Below are positions 52,297-60,414 of a DNA stretch of 64,000 bases, in pieces (the first letter of the stretch is position 1; every line of letters starts with the position of its first letter). The notes under the pieces are model-generated. The model did no database searches, had not been told where the DNA came from, and saw only the letters and a program-made list of their open reading frames with translations. Made by a program: the position numbers and the translations under genes. This DNA is from Bacillota bacterium (lineage in GTDB: Bacteria > Bacillota > Clostridia > Acetivibrionales > JAEZXR01). The DNA lies in the NCBI GenBank assembly GCA_023419605.1, contig JAEZXR010000002.1:1-64000 (forward strand). The letters run 5' to 3'.

Positions 52297-52584
52297 ATGA
52301 TAATAAATAATGTGTTATTAAAGCTAAAAGAAAGAGATCATGAAAGCATTTCAAAGGCAAAGAATGTCCTTCTTAGTTTGAAAGGAAAAATAGAAGTTCT
52401 TCTTGATCTACAGGTGGAAGTGGATATTCGTCGTGGAGAATCTTCTTATGATATTTTGCTGATTACGAAATTCGCTTCCATGGAAGATTTGGACGCTTAT
52501 ATTGTCCATCCGGCACATCTTGAGGTGGCTAAATACATTGGAAGTGTGATGGATACTCAGGCTGTGGTCTGCTACGAGGCATAG
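52297..52584 (+). CDS. Dabb-family (stress-responsive alpha/beta barrel) protein
   Basis: The 95-residue product matches the Dabb fold: NNVLLKLKERDHESISKAKNVLLSLKGKIEVLLDLQVEVDIRRGESSYDILLITKFASMEDLDAYIVHPAHLEVAKYI. Family members are small dimeric ferredoxin-like proteins, some with cyclase or oxygenase activity. It ends a run with the SDR and SnoaL genes and has GGAGGGTAGG before its start. Confidence 0.9.
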   Translation: MIINNVLLKLKERDHESISKAKNVLLSLKGKIEVLLDLQVEVDIRRGESSYDILLITKFASMEDLDAYIVHPAHLEVAKYIGSVMDTQAVVCYEA

Positions 52585-52672
52585 GACGAGCATTAAAAGG
52601 CACGGATATGTGAAGTATAAATATTCGTAAAATGAACCGTCGGAAAAAGAATTCTATAAAATCCGGGTGAGG

Positions 52673-52700
52673 TTGACATTTCCCCTTTTTATGGTACTAT
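52673..52700 (+). promoter_or_regulatory. promoter of the helicase gene
   Basis: TTGACA (52673-52678) and TACTAT (52695-52700), 16 bp apart, 39 bases before the GTG start. Confidence 0.65.
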
Positions 52701-52738
52701 GAGTAGATACATCAAGTACGATATAAGGGGAAAAAAGG

Positions 52739-54832
52739 GTGTTTTTTGATCGGTTATCTGCACAGTATAATATTTGCCTGGATCCACAGCAGAAAGAGGC
52801 TGTGAGGCATTTTGAAGGCCCTGCACTGGTGCTGGCAGGGCCCGGCTCGGGAAAAACTACAGTTATTGTTTCAAGAACAGCCTATCTGGTTCTGGAAGCG
52901 GGGATTTCGCCGGAGAATATACTCACTGTTACCTTTAACAAGGCTGCCAGCAACGAAATGTCCGGAAGATTCCATCGGGTTTTCGGAAGCAGTACAAGCG
53001 GAGAGGTTCACTTCTCTACAATACACAGCTTCTGCAACAAAGTTCTGATGAACTATGAGAAAATGCGGGGAAAGCGTTTGAAGCGAATCGAAGGGAATGA
53101 CGAATCCGAGGAGAGCAAGCGGAAAATTATAAGGAATTTATACTATCAGATCAATGAGACAGCCCTTAGCGACGATGAACTGGAGACCCTTTTGAGTGAA
53201 CTGAGCCTGGTAAAAAACAGCATGATTAAGGAACTGGAAGGTACACGGTTCACAACCCGGAAATTCCCGCAGATTTATAAAGCCTATGAGGAATACAAGA
53301 AAGAGAATTTCCTGGTGGATTTTGACGACATGCTGACGTATGCCTATAGCATATTGAACCGGGTTCCCGGTGTTTTGCAGGCTTACAGGGAGCGATACAA
53401 ATATATCCAGGTCGATGAAGGACAGGATATGTCGGCCATACAGTTCGAGATCGTTAAACTGCTGGTGGGCTCTCATAACAATATATTCATCGTGGCGGAT
53501 GATGATCAAAGCATTTACGGGTTCCGGGGTGCAGAGCCGGGGCATATTCTGGCGGTGGAGAAGGAGTTCCCCGGCTGCAGGCTCTACCGTATGGAAAATA
53601 ACTACCGTTCTGCCAGCAATATTGTTGAAATCAGCAGCCGGTTTATAAAAAGGAATTGTACACGGTATGATAAAAGACATGCGGCAGTGAAGGGGCCGAT
53701 GGAAGATCCGGCGGTCATCCAGCCCAGGGATGAGAACAGCCAGATCAGCTGCCTGATAGAGCGGATAAGGGAGATAGAAAAATTGAGTGGGAAAACTGTA
53801 GGTATCCTATACAGGAATAATCTTTCCTCCATCGTTCTTGCGGATGCGTTCCATCGCCATCAAATCCGGTTTGGACTGAAGCAAAACCGGACTTTTTTCT
53901 TCAGTCACTGGGCTGTGCTGGATATTTTGGCCTTCTTGCGCTTTGCACTGGATCAAAGGGATGTGGAATCGTTCTCAAGAATATGTTTTCGGATGAACCG
54001 GTTTCTCTCCAGAGCGATGGTTGAACATGCATTGAGTCAGGAAGTGCAGAATTCTGTTCTTGATAACATACGTACCTTCCCGGATTTGAAGTCTTTCCAG
54101 CTTAACAGGATTGAGGGCGTTAAGGAAGAGTTCGGGAAACTTGCCAGAATGAGTACGGCGGCTGCATTAAGCTACATCGAAAATGATTTCAAATATTTTG
54201 AAAGCGTGAAGGAATACTGTGAAGCCAGCGGGATCTCTTTCGAGTACATCTATGGTTTGTTTGGTACACTGAAGACACTGGCAGTTTCCTACCCTTCCAT
54301 ACCTGTGTTTCTACAGGGAATTCGCCGGCTGGAGGCCATTCTGGGAGAAGCAGCCCTACACAAACAGGAAGGGAATATTACCCTGTCCACCATTCATTCT
54401 GTCAAGGGACTGGAGTATGACTTTGTATTCATGGTGGATATGACTCAGGACGAAATCCCAGGCAGAAAAGCTGCAGACAATGATGCTGAACAGGATGCGG
54501 TGCGGATTGAGGAAGAAAGACGCCTTTTCTACGTAGGAATGACACGGGCCAGGGAGAAGCTGTTTTTGATATGTCCTCAGTACATAAATGGAAGGCAGGC
54601 TGAAAAGTCGGTTTTCATAAGCGAAGCCATGGGTGCGATGAACAAGCAGAAGGCAGCCTTATTATCGGAAGGTACTGCATTGCAGCACAGGCATTTTGGA
54701 AAGGGAATGGTAATTTCAATTTTTGAGGCGGCAGATGGGAGAATAACGATGGAAATCGATTTTGCCGGAGTTCGAAAAAAATTTGATTTCAATACCTGTA
54801 TGGAGAGCGGACTTATTACGTTCGGTGAATAA
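52739..54832 (+). CDS. UvrD/PcrA-like superfamily 1 helicase
   Basis: The 697-residue helicase has the SF1A motifs in order: Q motif LDPQQKEAV, Walker A AGPGSGKTTV, Ia TVTFNKAASNEM, motif II YIQVDEGQDMSAIQ, III ADDDQSIYGFRGA, IV NNYRS, V STIHSVKGLEYDFVFMVD, VI RLFYVGMTRAREKLF. The C-terminus ends with HRHFGKGMVISIFEAADGRITMEIDFAGVRKKF, similar to the RNA-polymerase-binding tail of PcrA/UvrD. It is shorter than housekeeping PcrA (about 740), so a second UvrD-like DNA repair helicase is likely. The start is GTG with AAGGGG upstream. Confidence 0.93.
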   Translation: MFFDRLSAQYNICLDPQQKEAVRHFEGPALVLAGPGSGKTTVIVSRTAYLVLEAGISPENILTVTFNKAASNEMSGRFHRVFGSSTSGEVHFSTIHSFCNKVLMNYEKMRGKRLKRIEGNDESEESKRKIIRNLYYQINETALSDDELETLLSELSLVKNSMIKELEGTRFTTRKFPQIYKAYEEYKKENFLVDFDDMLTYAYSILNRVPGVLQAYRERYKYIQVDEGQDMSAIQFEIVKLLVGSHNNIFIVADDDQSIYGFRGAEPGHILAVEKEFPGCRLYRMENNYRSASNIVEISSRFIKRNCTRYDKRHAAVKGPMEDPAVIQPRDENSQISCLIERIREIEKLSGKTVGILYRNNLSSIVLADAFHRHQIRFGLKQNRTFFFSHWAVLDILAFLRFALDQRDVESFSRICFRMNRFLSRAMVEHALSQEVQNSVLDNIRTFPDLKSFQLNRIEGVKEEFGKLARMSTAAALSYIENDFKYFESVKEYCEASGISFEYIYGLFGTLKTLAVSYPSIPVFLQGIRRLEAILGEAALHKQEGNITLSTIHSVKGLEYDFVFMVDMTQDEIPGRKAADNDAEQDAVRIEEERRLFYVGMTRAREKLFLICPQYINGRQAEKSVFISEAMGAMNKQKAALLSEGTALQHRHFGKGMVISIFEAADGRITMEIDFAGVRKKFDFNTCMESGLITFGE

Positions 54833-54905
54833 ATGCGGTTGCCCTGCGAATACTATAGATAACGAAGTTTTAAAGAAAAACAGTATTAAACGGGAGGCAG
54901 TATTC

Positions 54906-55313
54906 ATGGAAGAAAATGAGCAGCAGGACCCTAAAACCGGTGGAGAAGACCCTTTGCTTCAAAGAACGGAAAACGTGGGAGCCGGCGATTTTGATAGAAA
55001 TGAGAGACGGGGAAGATATTTACTTTACACCAGAAGCAGAAATGTAGTTTACTATATATTGGGTGTAATAGAGGCTTTGCTGCTGTTCCGTCTGCTTTTT
55101 AAACTACTGGCCGCAAACCCGCGGAATGCTTTTGTAGATTTTATTTATTCCGTATCAAGCATACTGGCAGCCCCCTTCTTTAGCATTTTCGGAAATGTAG
55201 GGGCGGCGAGGTACGTATTTGAGCCGGGGGTAGTCATTGCCATGTTGGTATATGCTTTTATTGCCGCAGGAGTAGTAAAGCTGGTGAAAATCAGTGCATT
55301 GGAACGTGCATAG
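54906..55313 (+). CDS. YggT-family membrane protein
   Basis: The 135-residue product has a charged N-terminal region (1-45) and two hydrophobic helices (VVYYILGVIEALLLFRLLFKLLA, about 48-70, and VVIAMLVYAFIAAGVVKLV, about 112-130) with LLFKLLAANPRNAFVDFIYSVSSILAAPFFSIF between them, the usual YggT core. Their roles include envelope maintenance and cell division; exact function unknown. The start has GGGAGGCAG and is used rather than a frame that overlaps the helicase gene. Confidence 0.85.
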   Translation: MEENEQQDPKTGGEDPLLQRTENVGAGDFDRNERRGRYLLYTRSRNVVYYILGVIEALLLFRLLFKLLAANPRNAFVDFIYSVSSILAAPFFSIFGNVGAARYVFEPGVVIAMLVYAFIAAGVVKLVKISALERA

Positions 55314-55740
55314 TTTAGAATAAGCCTTATACAAAAGTTATGAAATGGAAAAAATGTTTCATCTTTTACTAAATTTAAGCAAAACCAAAATCAGACACAC
55401 AAAGCGTGTGCCTGATTTTGGTTACGATACCGTACAGTAGTCCCTCGTTGCACTACTTATTGGAATTATAACCATAAATTTCATATTTATACACATGCTA
55501 TCAACAATTGTGGATAAATGCGGAATTTTAATAAGTAAAGATGCAGTAAATATTTTCTTGTATCCGGACCATACTATAGATATCCAACTTTAGACTCAAA
55601 TTTATTCGGAGGCAAAACTCCTCCAAAACCCGGGCATTTTACCACTGAAATTATAAGGGTTAAAGTTGGTTATCCATAATGAGTGAAAATAAAACTTCAT
55701 GTGTTCAACAGGTGATTTTACTGGAGTAGGAGATAAAGGA
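55314..55740. other. intergenic region with hairpin and repeated element
   Basis: A strong stem AACCAAAATCAGACACAC/GTGTGCCTGATTTTGGTT spans 55382-55422 and probably ends the YggT transcript. The element at 55621-55665 resembles one at 29673-29720. Confidence 0.5.
55382..55422. terminator. hairpin after yggT
   Basis: An 18-bp stem with one G-U pair and a 5-base loop; the T tail is poor. Confidence 0.55.
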
Positions 55741-55950
55741 ATGAAGGATTATATGGAATGCAAGGGGTTATTGAAACCTAGAACACTGGTGGGTCATGCG
55801 ATTGAGTATACGTTGGGGGAGACGAACATTACCATAGCCAACATGGCGAACCCGGATTCGAGTCGACGAAAGGTTGATATTCCTTTAACAATGCTGGCAC
55901 GGTTTATCAGCGAACTACAGGAAATTGAGAAATTGTGTAATAATCAATAA
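55741..55950 (+). CDS. small protein, unknown function
   Basis: Sixty-nine residues with a compact alternating pattern (GHAIEYTLGETNITIANMANPDSSRRKVDIPL) and a helical end (MLARFISELQEIEKL). I choose ATG 55741 with AAAGGA at a normal distance, not the in-frame ATG 42 bases upstream. I recognise no family. Confidence 0.55.
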   Translation: MKDYMECKGLLKPRTLVGHAIEYTLGETNITIANMANPDSSRRKVDIPLTMLARFISELQEIEKLCNNQ

Positions 55951-56098
55951 AAAGAGAAGTTAATTCATTGAAAAAAATATATAAAATTTAGTGATTCTAT
56001 ATAAAAAATAAAAATCTGTAAATAATTTATTGAAACTCGGTGTAAAATAATGTAAAATTCTAATCTGTCGGACTAATTAAAACAAGGGTGAAGGTTAC

Positions 56099-56233
56099 AT
56101 GAATTGTGAAATACAGAAGCTAAGAGAAAAACTGGATAGAACTTTACTTATTGAACCGTTAAGTTCCGAGTATGTACTTGCTTTAAGTGAGGAACTGGAT
56201 CAATTTATACTTGAGTATTATAAGCAAGCATAA
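56099..56233 (+). CDS. second Spo0E-family phosphatase (44 residues)
   Basis: This short gene encodes a helical hairpin with LALSEELDQFILEYYKQ at its end, the Spo0E signature (SxxLDxxI..YY), the same as in the gene at 42487. AAGGGTGAAGG precedes ATG. The last 29 bases overlap, on the opposite strand, the end of the gene at 56205-56459. It would remove phosphate from Spo0A~P and so delay sporulation. Confidence 0.8.
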   Translation: MNCEIQKLREKLDRTLLIEPLSSEYVLALSEELDQFILEYYKQA

Positions 56234-56459
56234 TAGGAGAATCCGTTTTTACCAGCGTCTTATAATAATCCATAATTGCTATCGAATTCTTTTTTATAGT
56301 CGGATCTTCGATACTTTCTATATGGTCTCTTAAAAACATAGCTTTCAAGCTTGTATGATTTTTGAATTCACTTTCGGATATTTCTGCTTTCTCATACAGC
56401 AAGATCAGCATCCATAATAAATTAGTACATCTATATGCAAGCAAATCAACATTTGACAT
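56205..56459 (-). CDS. small helical protein, unknown function
   Basis: The 84-residue protein (ATG 56459, GGAGGTAATTCGA upstream) is mostly helical: VDLLAYRCTNLLWMLILLYEKAEISESEFKNHTSLKAMFLRDHIES and IAIMDYYKTLV. The spacing of a hydrophobic helix followed by charged ones suggests a soluble helical bundle. I recognise no family. Its 3' end overlaps the Spo0E gene on the other strand. Confidence 0.65.
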   Translation of the reverse strand: MSNVDLLAYRCTNLLWMLILLYEKAEISESEFKNHTSLKAMFLRDHIESIEDPTIKKNSIAIMDYYKTLVKTDSPIMLAYNTQV

Positions 56460-56552
56460 TCGAATTACCTCCAAACATAAGATGTTATTCTATACAGGAT
56501 AATACCACCTGTACCAATTAGTGTCAAATTATTGCCCACATTGGCTTTGCGA

Positions 56553-56590
56553 GAAAAAACAGAGAACACATCGTGATGTATTCCCTGTTT
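56553..56590 (-). terminator. intrinsic terminator of the DUF2284 gene
   Basis: Read leftward, ACAGGGAATACATCA pairs with TGATGTGTTCTCTGT-like sequence and is followed by TTTTTTCTC. Confidence 0.75.
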
Positions 56591-56638
56591 GCGCTTTAGG
56601 TTTTCTGCTTCAACAAAATCCCTGGAGACCCGGCTGCA

Positions 56639-57145
56639 TTATTCTATGAAAACAGCAGAGAACCAGTTTTCCTGTTCTCCTTTTTCCCTGAGAGTTTCTA
56701 TGGGAAGGCCGAATTTTCTTACTGTCTTAAAGACATCGATTCCGACACTATGAAAGGCCGGACGGGCTTTTCTCGGATTGACGCAGGGCTTTTCCCTGAA
56801 ACCTGCGCACTCTTTGCAGCAGGTACAGTCACTCAGGGAGAAGGCCATATAATACCCATCCATAAAGGCTTGTCTTTCTACCTCAAAGGATATATCCTGG
56901 GAGACTTTTTTACTGGTGGAATGAATGATAATACCTCGGGAGTATTTTCTGAATATCTGCTCGTATTCCCAGGGCTTTAAGGAATTAGGGCGTGAGGGAC
57001 AGGTATGTCCCTTTCCCCAATCACCGCATCCAAACATGCACTTTAGCAGGGTTCTTGAATCAAACTCAATATCTTCGATCTGAAAGGCTACGGCATGGTC
57101 CGCGCCAAGTTCCATGGCAAGATCTATATAATCTGCAGCATTCAA
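56639..57145 (-). CDS. DUF2284 predicted metal-binding protein
   Basis: The 168-residue protein fits DUF2284: CMFGCGDWGKGHTCPSRPNSLKPWEYEQIF near residues 36-65 and FSLSDCTCCKECAGFREKPCVNPRKARPAFHSVGIDVFKTVRKFGLPI. The cysteine clusters suggest a metal or iron-sulfur site. Function unknown. It stands alone; the start is ATG 57145 with AGGTGCATAG upstream. Confidence 0.88.
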   Translation of the reverse strand: MNAADYIDLAMELGADHAVAFQIEDIEFDSRTLLKCMFGCGDWGKGHTCPSRPNSLKPWEYEQIFRKYSRGIIIHSTSKKVSQDISFEVERQAFMDGYYMAFSLSDCTCCKECAGFREKPCVNPRKARPAFHSVGIDVFKTVRKFGLPIETLREKGEQENWFSAVFIE

Positions 57146-57299
57146 ATACTATGCACCTCACAAATAGTTTTGTACCTATTATACCATGACTTTAAGCAGA
57201 AAGGGCTACTCCTCTGAATTATAATTGAAGAAAATAAAAAATCCATATTGTGCTTTATCTCCTTTTTTAGTATAATTTATAATTAATAATAAAATGTGC

Positions 57300-57589
57300 G
57301 ACAAAAATGATGACGGGGAAGAGTACACATTGGAAAACTTCCAGCGAGCCGGCAAATGGTGGAAGGCCGGCAGTAAACCTTGTGGAAGGCAGCCCTTGAG
57401 TTTCTCCTTGAGAAATGATACCATGCGTTGGTTTTCACATTAGAGGCAGACGTATCCTCACGTTACAGAGGAATGGAATGCAGTATATGAATATTGTGTT
57501 CCGGTAAAGTGAGTGCCATGGAGGCACTAAACAGGGTGGTACCGCGAATAACTCTTTCGTCCCTTTCCGGGGATGAAGGAGTTTTTTTA
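57300..57589 (+). ncRNA. T-box leader RNA
   Basis: The leader has the typical T-box order: Stem I start (GATGACGGGGAAGAGTACAC near 57309), AG-rich bulge (AGCGAGCCGG), specifier region GGAAGGCAGCCCTTGAGT near 57382-57400, and the conserved T-box AGGGTGGTACCGCG at 57533-57546, which pairs with uncharged tRNA acceptor end. It ends in the terminator 57550-57589. The specifier is either GGC (Gly) or GCA (Ala); I cannot decide by eye. It controls the Lrp-aminotransferase genes downstream. Confidence 0.85.
57550..57589 (+). terminator. regulated terminator of the T-box leader
   Basis: AACTCTTTCGTCCC pairs with GGGGATGAAGGAGTT and is followed by TTTTTTT. Uncharged tRNA binding would prevent this hairpin from forming. 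Confidence 0.85.
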
Positions 57590-57627
57590 TTGTCTAGGAA
57601 AGTTCTCTTTCCTAGACAATAAAAAAA
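57582..57627 (+). repeat. 21-bp perfect hairpin whose left arm is the terminator T tail
   Basis: Arms 57582-57602 and 57607-57627 are perfectly complementary around a 4-base loop TTCT. The left arm starts in the T run of the T-box terminator, the right arm ends in seven A. Confidence 0.8.
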
Positions 57628-57762
57628 CATTGAATTTATGCGCGTGCCAGCTTTTCCTCATACTTTGGAAAGGCATATGCGCAACCAAAAGCGGTAAAGC
57701 CACCTTTGGTATTTTTACAAATCAATCACTGATTAGTGATTTAGATAAGGGAGAGGATATTT

Positions 57763-58242
57763 GTGGAAGAGATTTTAGAGATTTTGGAGAAGAACAGCAA
57801 GTACAGCGAGGAGCAGATTGCCGTTATGACGGGCAAAAGTGTTGAGGAAGTGGCTGCGGCCATAAAGAAGTACGAAGCCGACAATACGATAGTAGGCTAC
57901 ACAACGCTGGTCAACTGGGATAATACGGATAAGGAAAGTGTCACTGCCCTGATTGAGGTAAAGGTGACTCCGCAAAGAGGCGAAGGCTTTGACAAGGTTG
58001 CAGAGAGAATCTACAGGTTTCCTGAGGTGAAAGCCTGCTACCTGATGTCCGGAGGCTTTGACCTGACGGTTATTATTGAAGGGAAAACCATGAAGGAGGT
58101 TGCACTTTTCGTTGCAGAAAAGCTGGCCCCCCTGGAATCTGTCCTCAGTACCGCCACGCACTTCGTGTTGAAAAAGTACAAGGACAAGGGAACAATTTTT
58201 GAAGAAAAGCCCAGGGATGACAGGGAGGCTATATTTATATGA
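57763..58242 (+). CDS. Lrp/AsnC-family transcriptional regulator
   Basis: The 159-residue protein has an N-terminal helix-turn-helix (EILEILEKNSKYSEEQIAVMTGKSVEEVAAAIKKYEADNTIVGYTTLVNWD) and a RAM ligand-binding domain (VTALIEVKVTPQRGEGFDKVAERIYRFPEVKACYLMSGGFDLTVIIEGK). It senses an amino acid. The start is GTG with AAGGGAGAGG upstream. Its end overlaps the aminotransferase start by 4 bases (ATGA), so the two are one unit downstream of the T-box leader. Confidence 0.93.
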   Translation: MEEILEILEKNSKYSEEQIAVMTGKSVEEVAAAIKKYEADNTIVGYTTLVNWDNTDKESVTALIEVKVTPQRGEGFDKVAERIYRFPEVKACYLMSGGFDLTVIIEGKTMKEVALFVAEKLAPLESVLSTATHFVLKKYKDKGTIFEEKPRDDREAIFI

Positions 58243-59402
58243 GAATAGAGGATATGATTTCTCAAAAAATAAAGGATGTGCCTCCTTCCGGAATCCGTAA
58301 GTATTTTGACCTCATCAACGAGATGAAGGATGCCATTTCCCTGGGGATTGGAGAACCCGACTTTGTTACTCCTTGGAATGTACGGGAAGCGGGTATATAT
58401 TCACTGGAAAAAGGACATACCCATTATTCCTCCAATGCAGGTTTTATAGAACTGCGCGAGGAAATTGCCACGTATGTGAAGAGAAAATATGCCCTGGAGT
58501 ATGATCCCAAAAGCCAGATTCTTGTGACGGTAGGCGGAAGTGAAGGAATTGATATCGCGCTTCGAACCCTTGTAGGTCCTGGCGATGAGGTGGTGATTCC
58601 CGAACCCAGCTTTGTTGCCTATAAAGGTTGTACCGCCTTTACAGGGGCTACCCCCGTATCCGTTAATTTGCGGGCAGAGGACCAGTTCAAGCTGACTCCT
58701 GAGCTGCTTGAGCAGGCCATAACACCAAGAACCAAAGTCGTCATCATTCCCTACCCGAACAATCCTACCGGAGCGGTGATGAACCGGGAGGAACTGGCTG
58801 CTATCGTGGAGGTGCTGAAGGATAAAGATCTGATCGTTATATCCGATGAGATTTATGCGGAGCTTACCTATGAGGGAAGGCATGTTTCCATTGCCAGTTT
58901 TCCGGAGCTTACAGATAAGACCATTGTTATCAACGGCTTTTCCAAATCCTATGCCATGACAGGGTGGAGGCTGGGATATGCCTGTGGGCATCCCGCTATG
59001 ATCGATGCCATGAAGAAGATTCACCAGTATGCCATCATGTGTGCGCCCTCTACGGCCCAATATGCTGCGATGGAGGCATTGCGGAACAGTGATGATGATG
59101 TGGATGAGATGGCCCGTGAGTATAACCGGAGAAGGCGCCTGCTGGTGAATGGTTTTAGAAAGCTGGGGCTTGATTGCTTCGAGCCTCTGGGGGCATTTTA
59201 TGTTTTTCCGTGCATTCGGAATACGGGCTTGACATCGGATGCATTTTGTGAGAAGCTACTTATGACCGAGAAGGTGCTGGTGATTCCGGGTACGGCCTTT
59301 GGCGCCTGTGGTGAGGGATTTGTGAGGGCTTGCTATGCATCTTCCGTAGAGAATATACTGGAAGCATTGAAGCGGATCGAAAGGTTTGTAAAGGGACTAT
59401 AG
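58239..59402 (+). CDS. class I/II pyridoxal-phosphate aminotransferase
   Basis: The 387-residue enzyme has the fold-type I marks: LGIGEPDFVTPWNVREAG, VGGSEGIDIALRTL, PNNPTGAVMNREEL, ISDEIYAELTYEG, and the PLP-lysine loop GFSKSYAMTGWRLGYACG. It resembles aspartate/alanine-type and methionine-type aminotransferases of the AspB/AlaT subgroup. Its coupling to an Lrp sensor and a T-box points to an amino-acid biosynthetic or salvage step, but the exact substrate cannot be read. The next gene starts 12 bases later. Confidence 0.92.
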   Translation: MRIEDMISQKIKDVPPSGIRKYFDLINEMKDAISLGIGEPDFVTPWNVREAGIYSLEKGHTHYSSNAGFIELREEIATYVKRKYALEYDPKSQILVTVGGSEGIDIALRTLVGPGDEVVIPEPSFVAYKGCTAFTGATPVSVNLRAEDQFKLTPELLEQAITPRTKVVIIPYPNNPTGAVMNREELAAIVEVLKDKDLIVISDEIYAELTYEGRHVSIASFPELTDKTIVINGFSKSYAMTGWRLGYACGHPAMIDAMKKIHQYAIMCAPSTAQYAAMEALRNSDDDVDEMAREYNRRRRLLVNGFRKLGLDCFEPLGAFYVFPCIRNTGLTSDAFCEKLLMTEKVLVIPGTAFGACGEGFVRACYASSVENILEALKRIERFVKGL

Positions 59403-59414
59403 TTAGGAGACATT

Positions 59415-60233
59415 ATGTATAAATTAGTCGCAATTGATCTCGATGGTACACTGTTGAATTCAGGAAAACGAATTTCCGATGAAAATAAAAATACGCTCAG
59501 GCTGGCGATGGAAAAGGGTGTAAAGATTGTGGTATGCTCGGGAAGAATTTTCTCCGGCGCCAGGATATTTGCACTGGAAATCGGTACGAATGGACCGTTG
59601 ATCGCCTGCAATGGGGCTATTATAAAGGATTTGGAAACAGAAGAGCTTTTGTATACCAGTACGCTGGGTATGGAAGATTCCTGTAAGATCATCGATATCT
59701 GCCGTCGGGAGGACATTTACTTCCATGCCTATATTGGCGATACCATGTATACGGAAAAACTGGACTATTCGTCTCTCTTCTATTGGGAAAGAAATCAGGA
59801 ACTTCCTGAGGAGGATCGGATTGACATTCAAATTGTCGAGAGCATGAAAAAGCTGCTGAGTGAAATTCCAACTCCGGTTGCAAAATTTGTCGTGATCTGC
59901 AAGGATAATGAAAAGCTGTTCCGTATAAGAAAATTGGTTGAACAAATTGAGGGCGTTACGGTAGTGAGTTCCGGACAAGATAATTTTGAAGTAGTAAATG
60001 CCGGAGTAGGTAAGGGTGCTGCTCTTAAATTCCTGGCTGAGAGGCTGGGCATCCGGAGAGAAGAAACCATGGCCATCGGGGATAATGAAAATGACATATC
60101 CATGCTTGAATATGCGGGCTTAAGCATAGTGATGGAAAATGGTGAGCCCTTTGTTAAGGAATTGGCTGACTTTATTACGGTTTCAAATAATGAAAATGGC
60201 GTAGCATACGCTATAAGGAAATTTATACTATAG
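59415..60233 (+). CDS. Cof-type HAD-IIB phosphatase
   Basis: The 272-residue protein has all HAD motifs: IDLDGTLLNS (motif I, nucleophile D8), VVCSGRI (II), GKGAALKFL (III, K near 200) and AIGDNENDISML (IV). The C2B cap makes it a Cof-type sugar- or flavin-phosphate phosphatase. It lies 12 bases after the aminotransferase with TAGGAGACA upstream, probably in the same operon. Confidence 0.93.
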   Translation: MYKLVAIDLDGTLLNSGKRISDENKNTLRLAMEKGVKIVVCSGRIFSGARIFALEIGTNGPLIACNGAIIKDLETEELLYTSTLGMEDSCKIIDICRREDIYFHAYIGDTMYTEKLDYSSLFYWERNQELPEEDRIDIQIVESMKKLLSEIPTPVAKFVVICKDNEKLFRIRKLVEQIEGVTVVSSGQDNFEVVNAGVGKGAALKFLAERLGIRREETMAIGDNENDISMLEYAGLSIVMENGEPFVKELADFITVSNNENGVAYAIRKFIL

Positions 60234-60252
60234 GTTCATTTGATGAAGGAAA

Positions 60253-60300
60253 TGGGGATTGCATTATGATTTCATAATGCAGTCCCCGCTTCTTTATTTT
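60253..60300 (+). terminator. intrinsic terminator of the T-box operon
   Basis: GGGGATTGCATTATGA pairs with TCATAATGCAGTCCCC around a short loop, followed by GCTTCTTTATTTT. Confidence 0.8.
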
Positions 60301-60338
60301 CCTTTTCGGTAATGAAATTTTACAGTAATCGACGCGTA

Positions 60339-60367
60339 TTGACATGAAATTCCCCTTGTGCTACACT
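60339..60367 (+). promoter_or_regulatory. promoter of the APC permease gene
   Basis: TTGACA (60339-60344) and TACACT (60362-60367), 17 bp apart, 47 bases before the start codon. Confidence 0.75.
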
Positions 60368-60414
60368 ATTTGATTGTGGCCTAATGCCGCAAAAAAATAC
60401 TAGGGGGAATATTA

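Noticed and set aside
57573..57845. 90-codon frame beginning in the T-box terminator
   Set aside because: It runs through the terminator and second hairpin and overlaps the Lrp gene in another frame; no ribosome site.
58401..59060. 219-codon open frame opposite the aminotransferase
   Set aside because: Antisense shadow; His/Gly-rich translation without domains or start signals.
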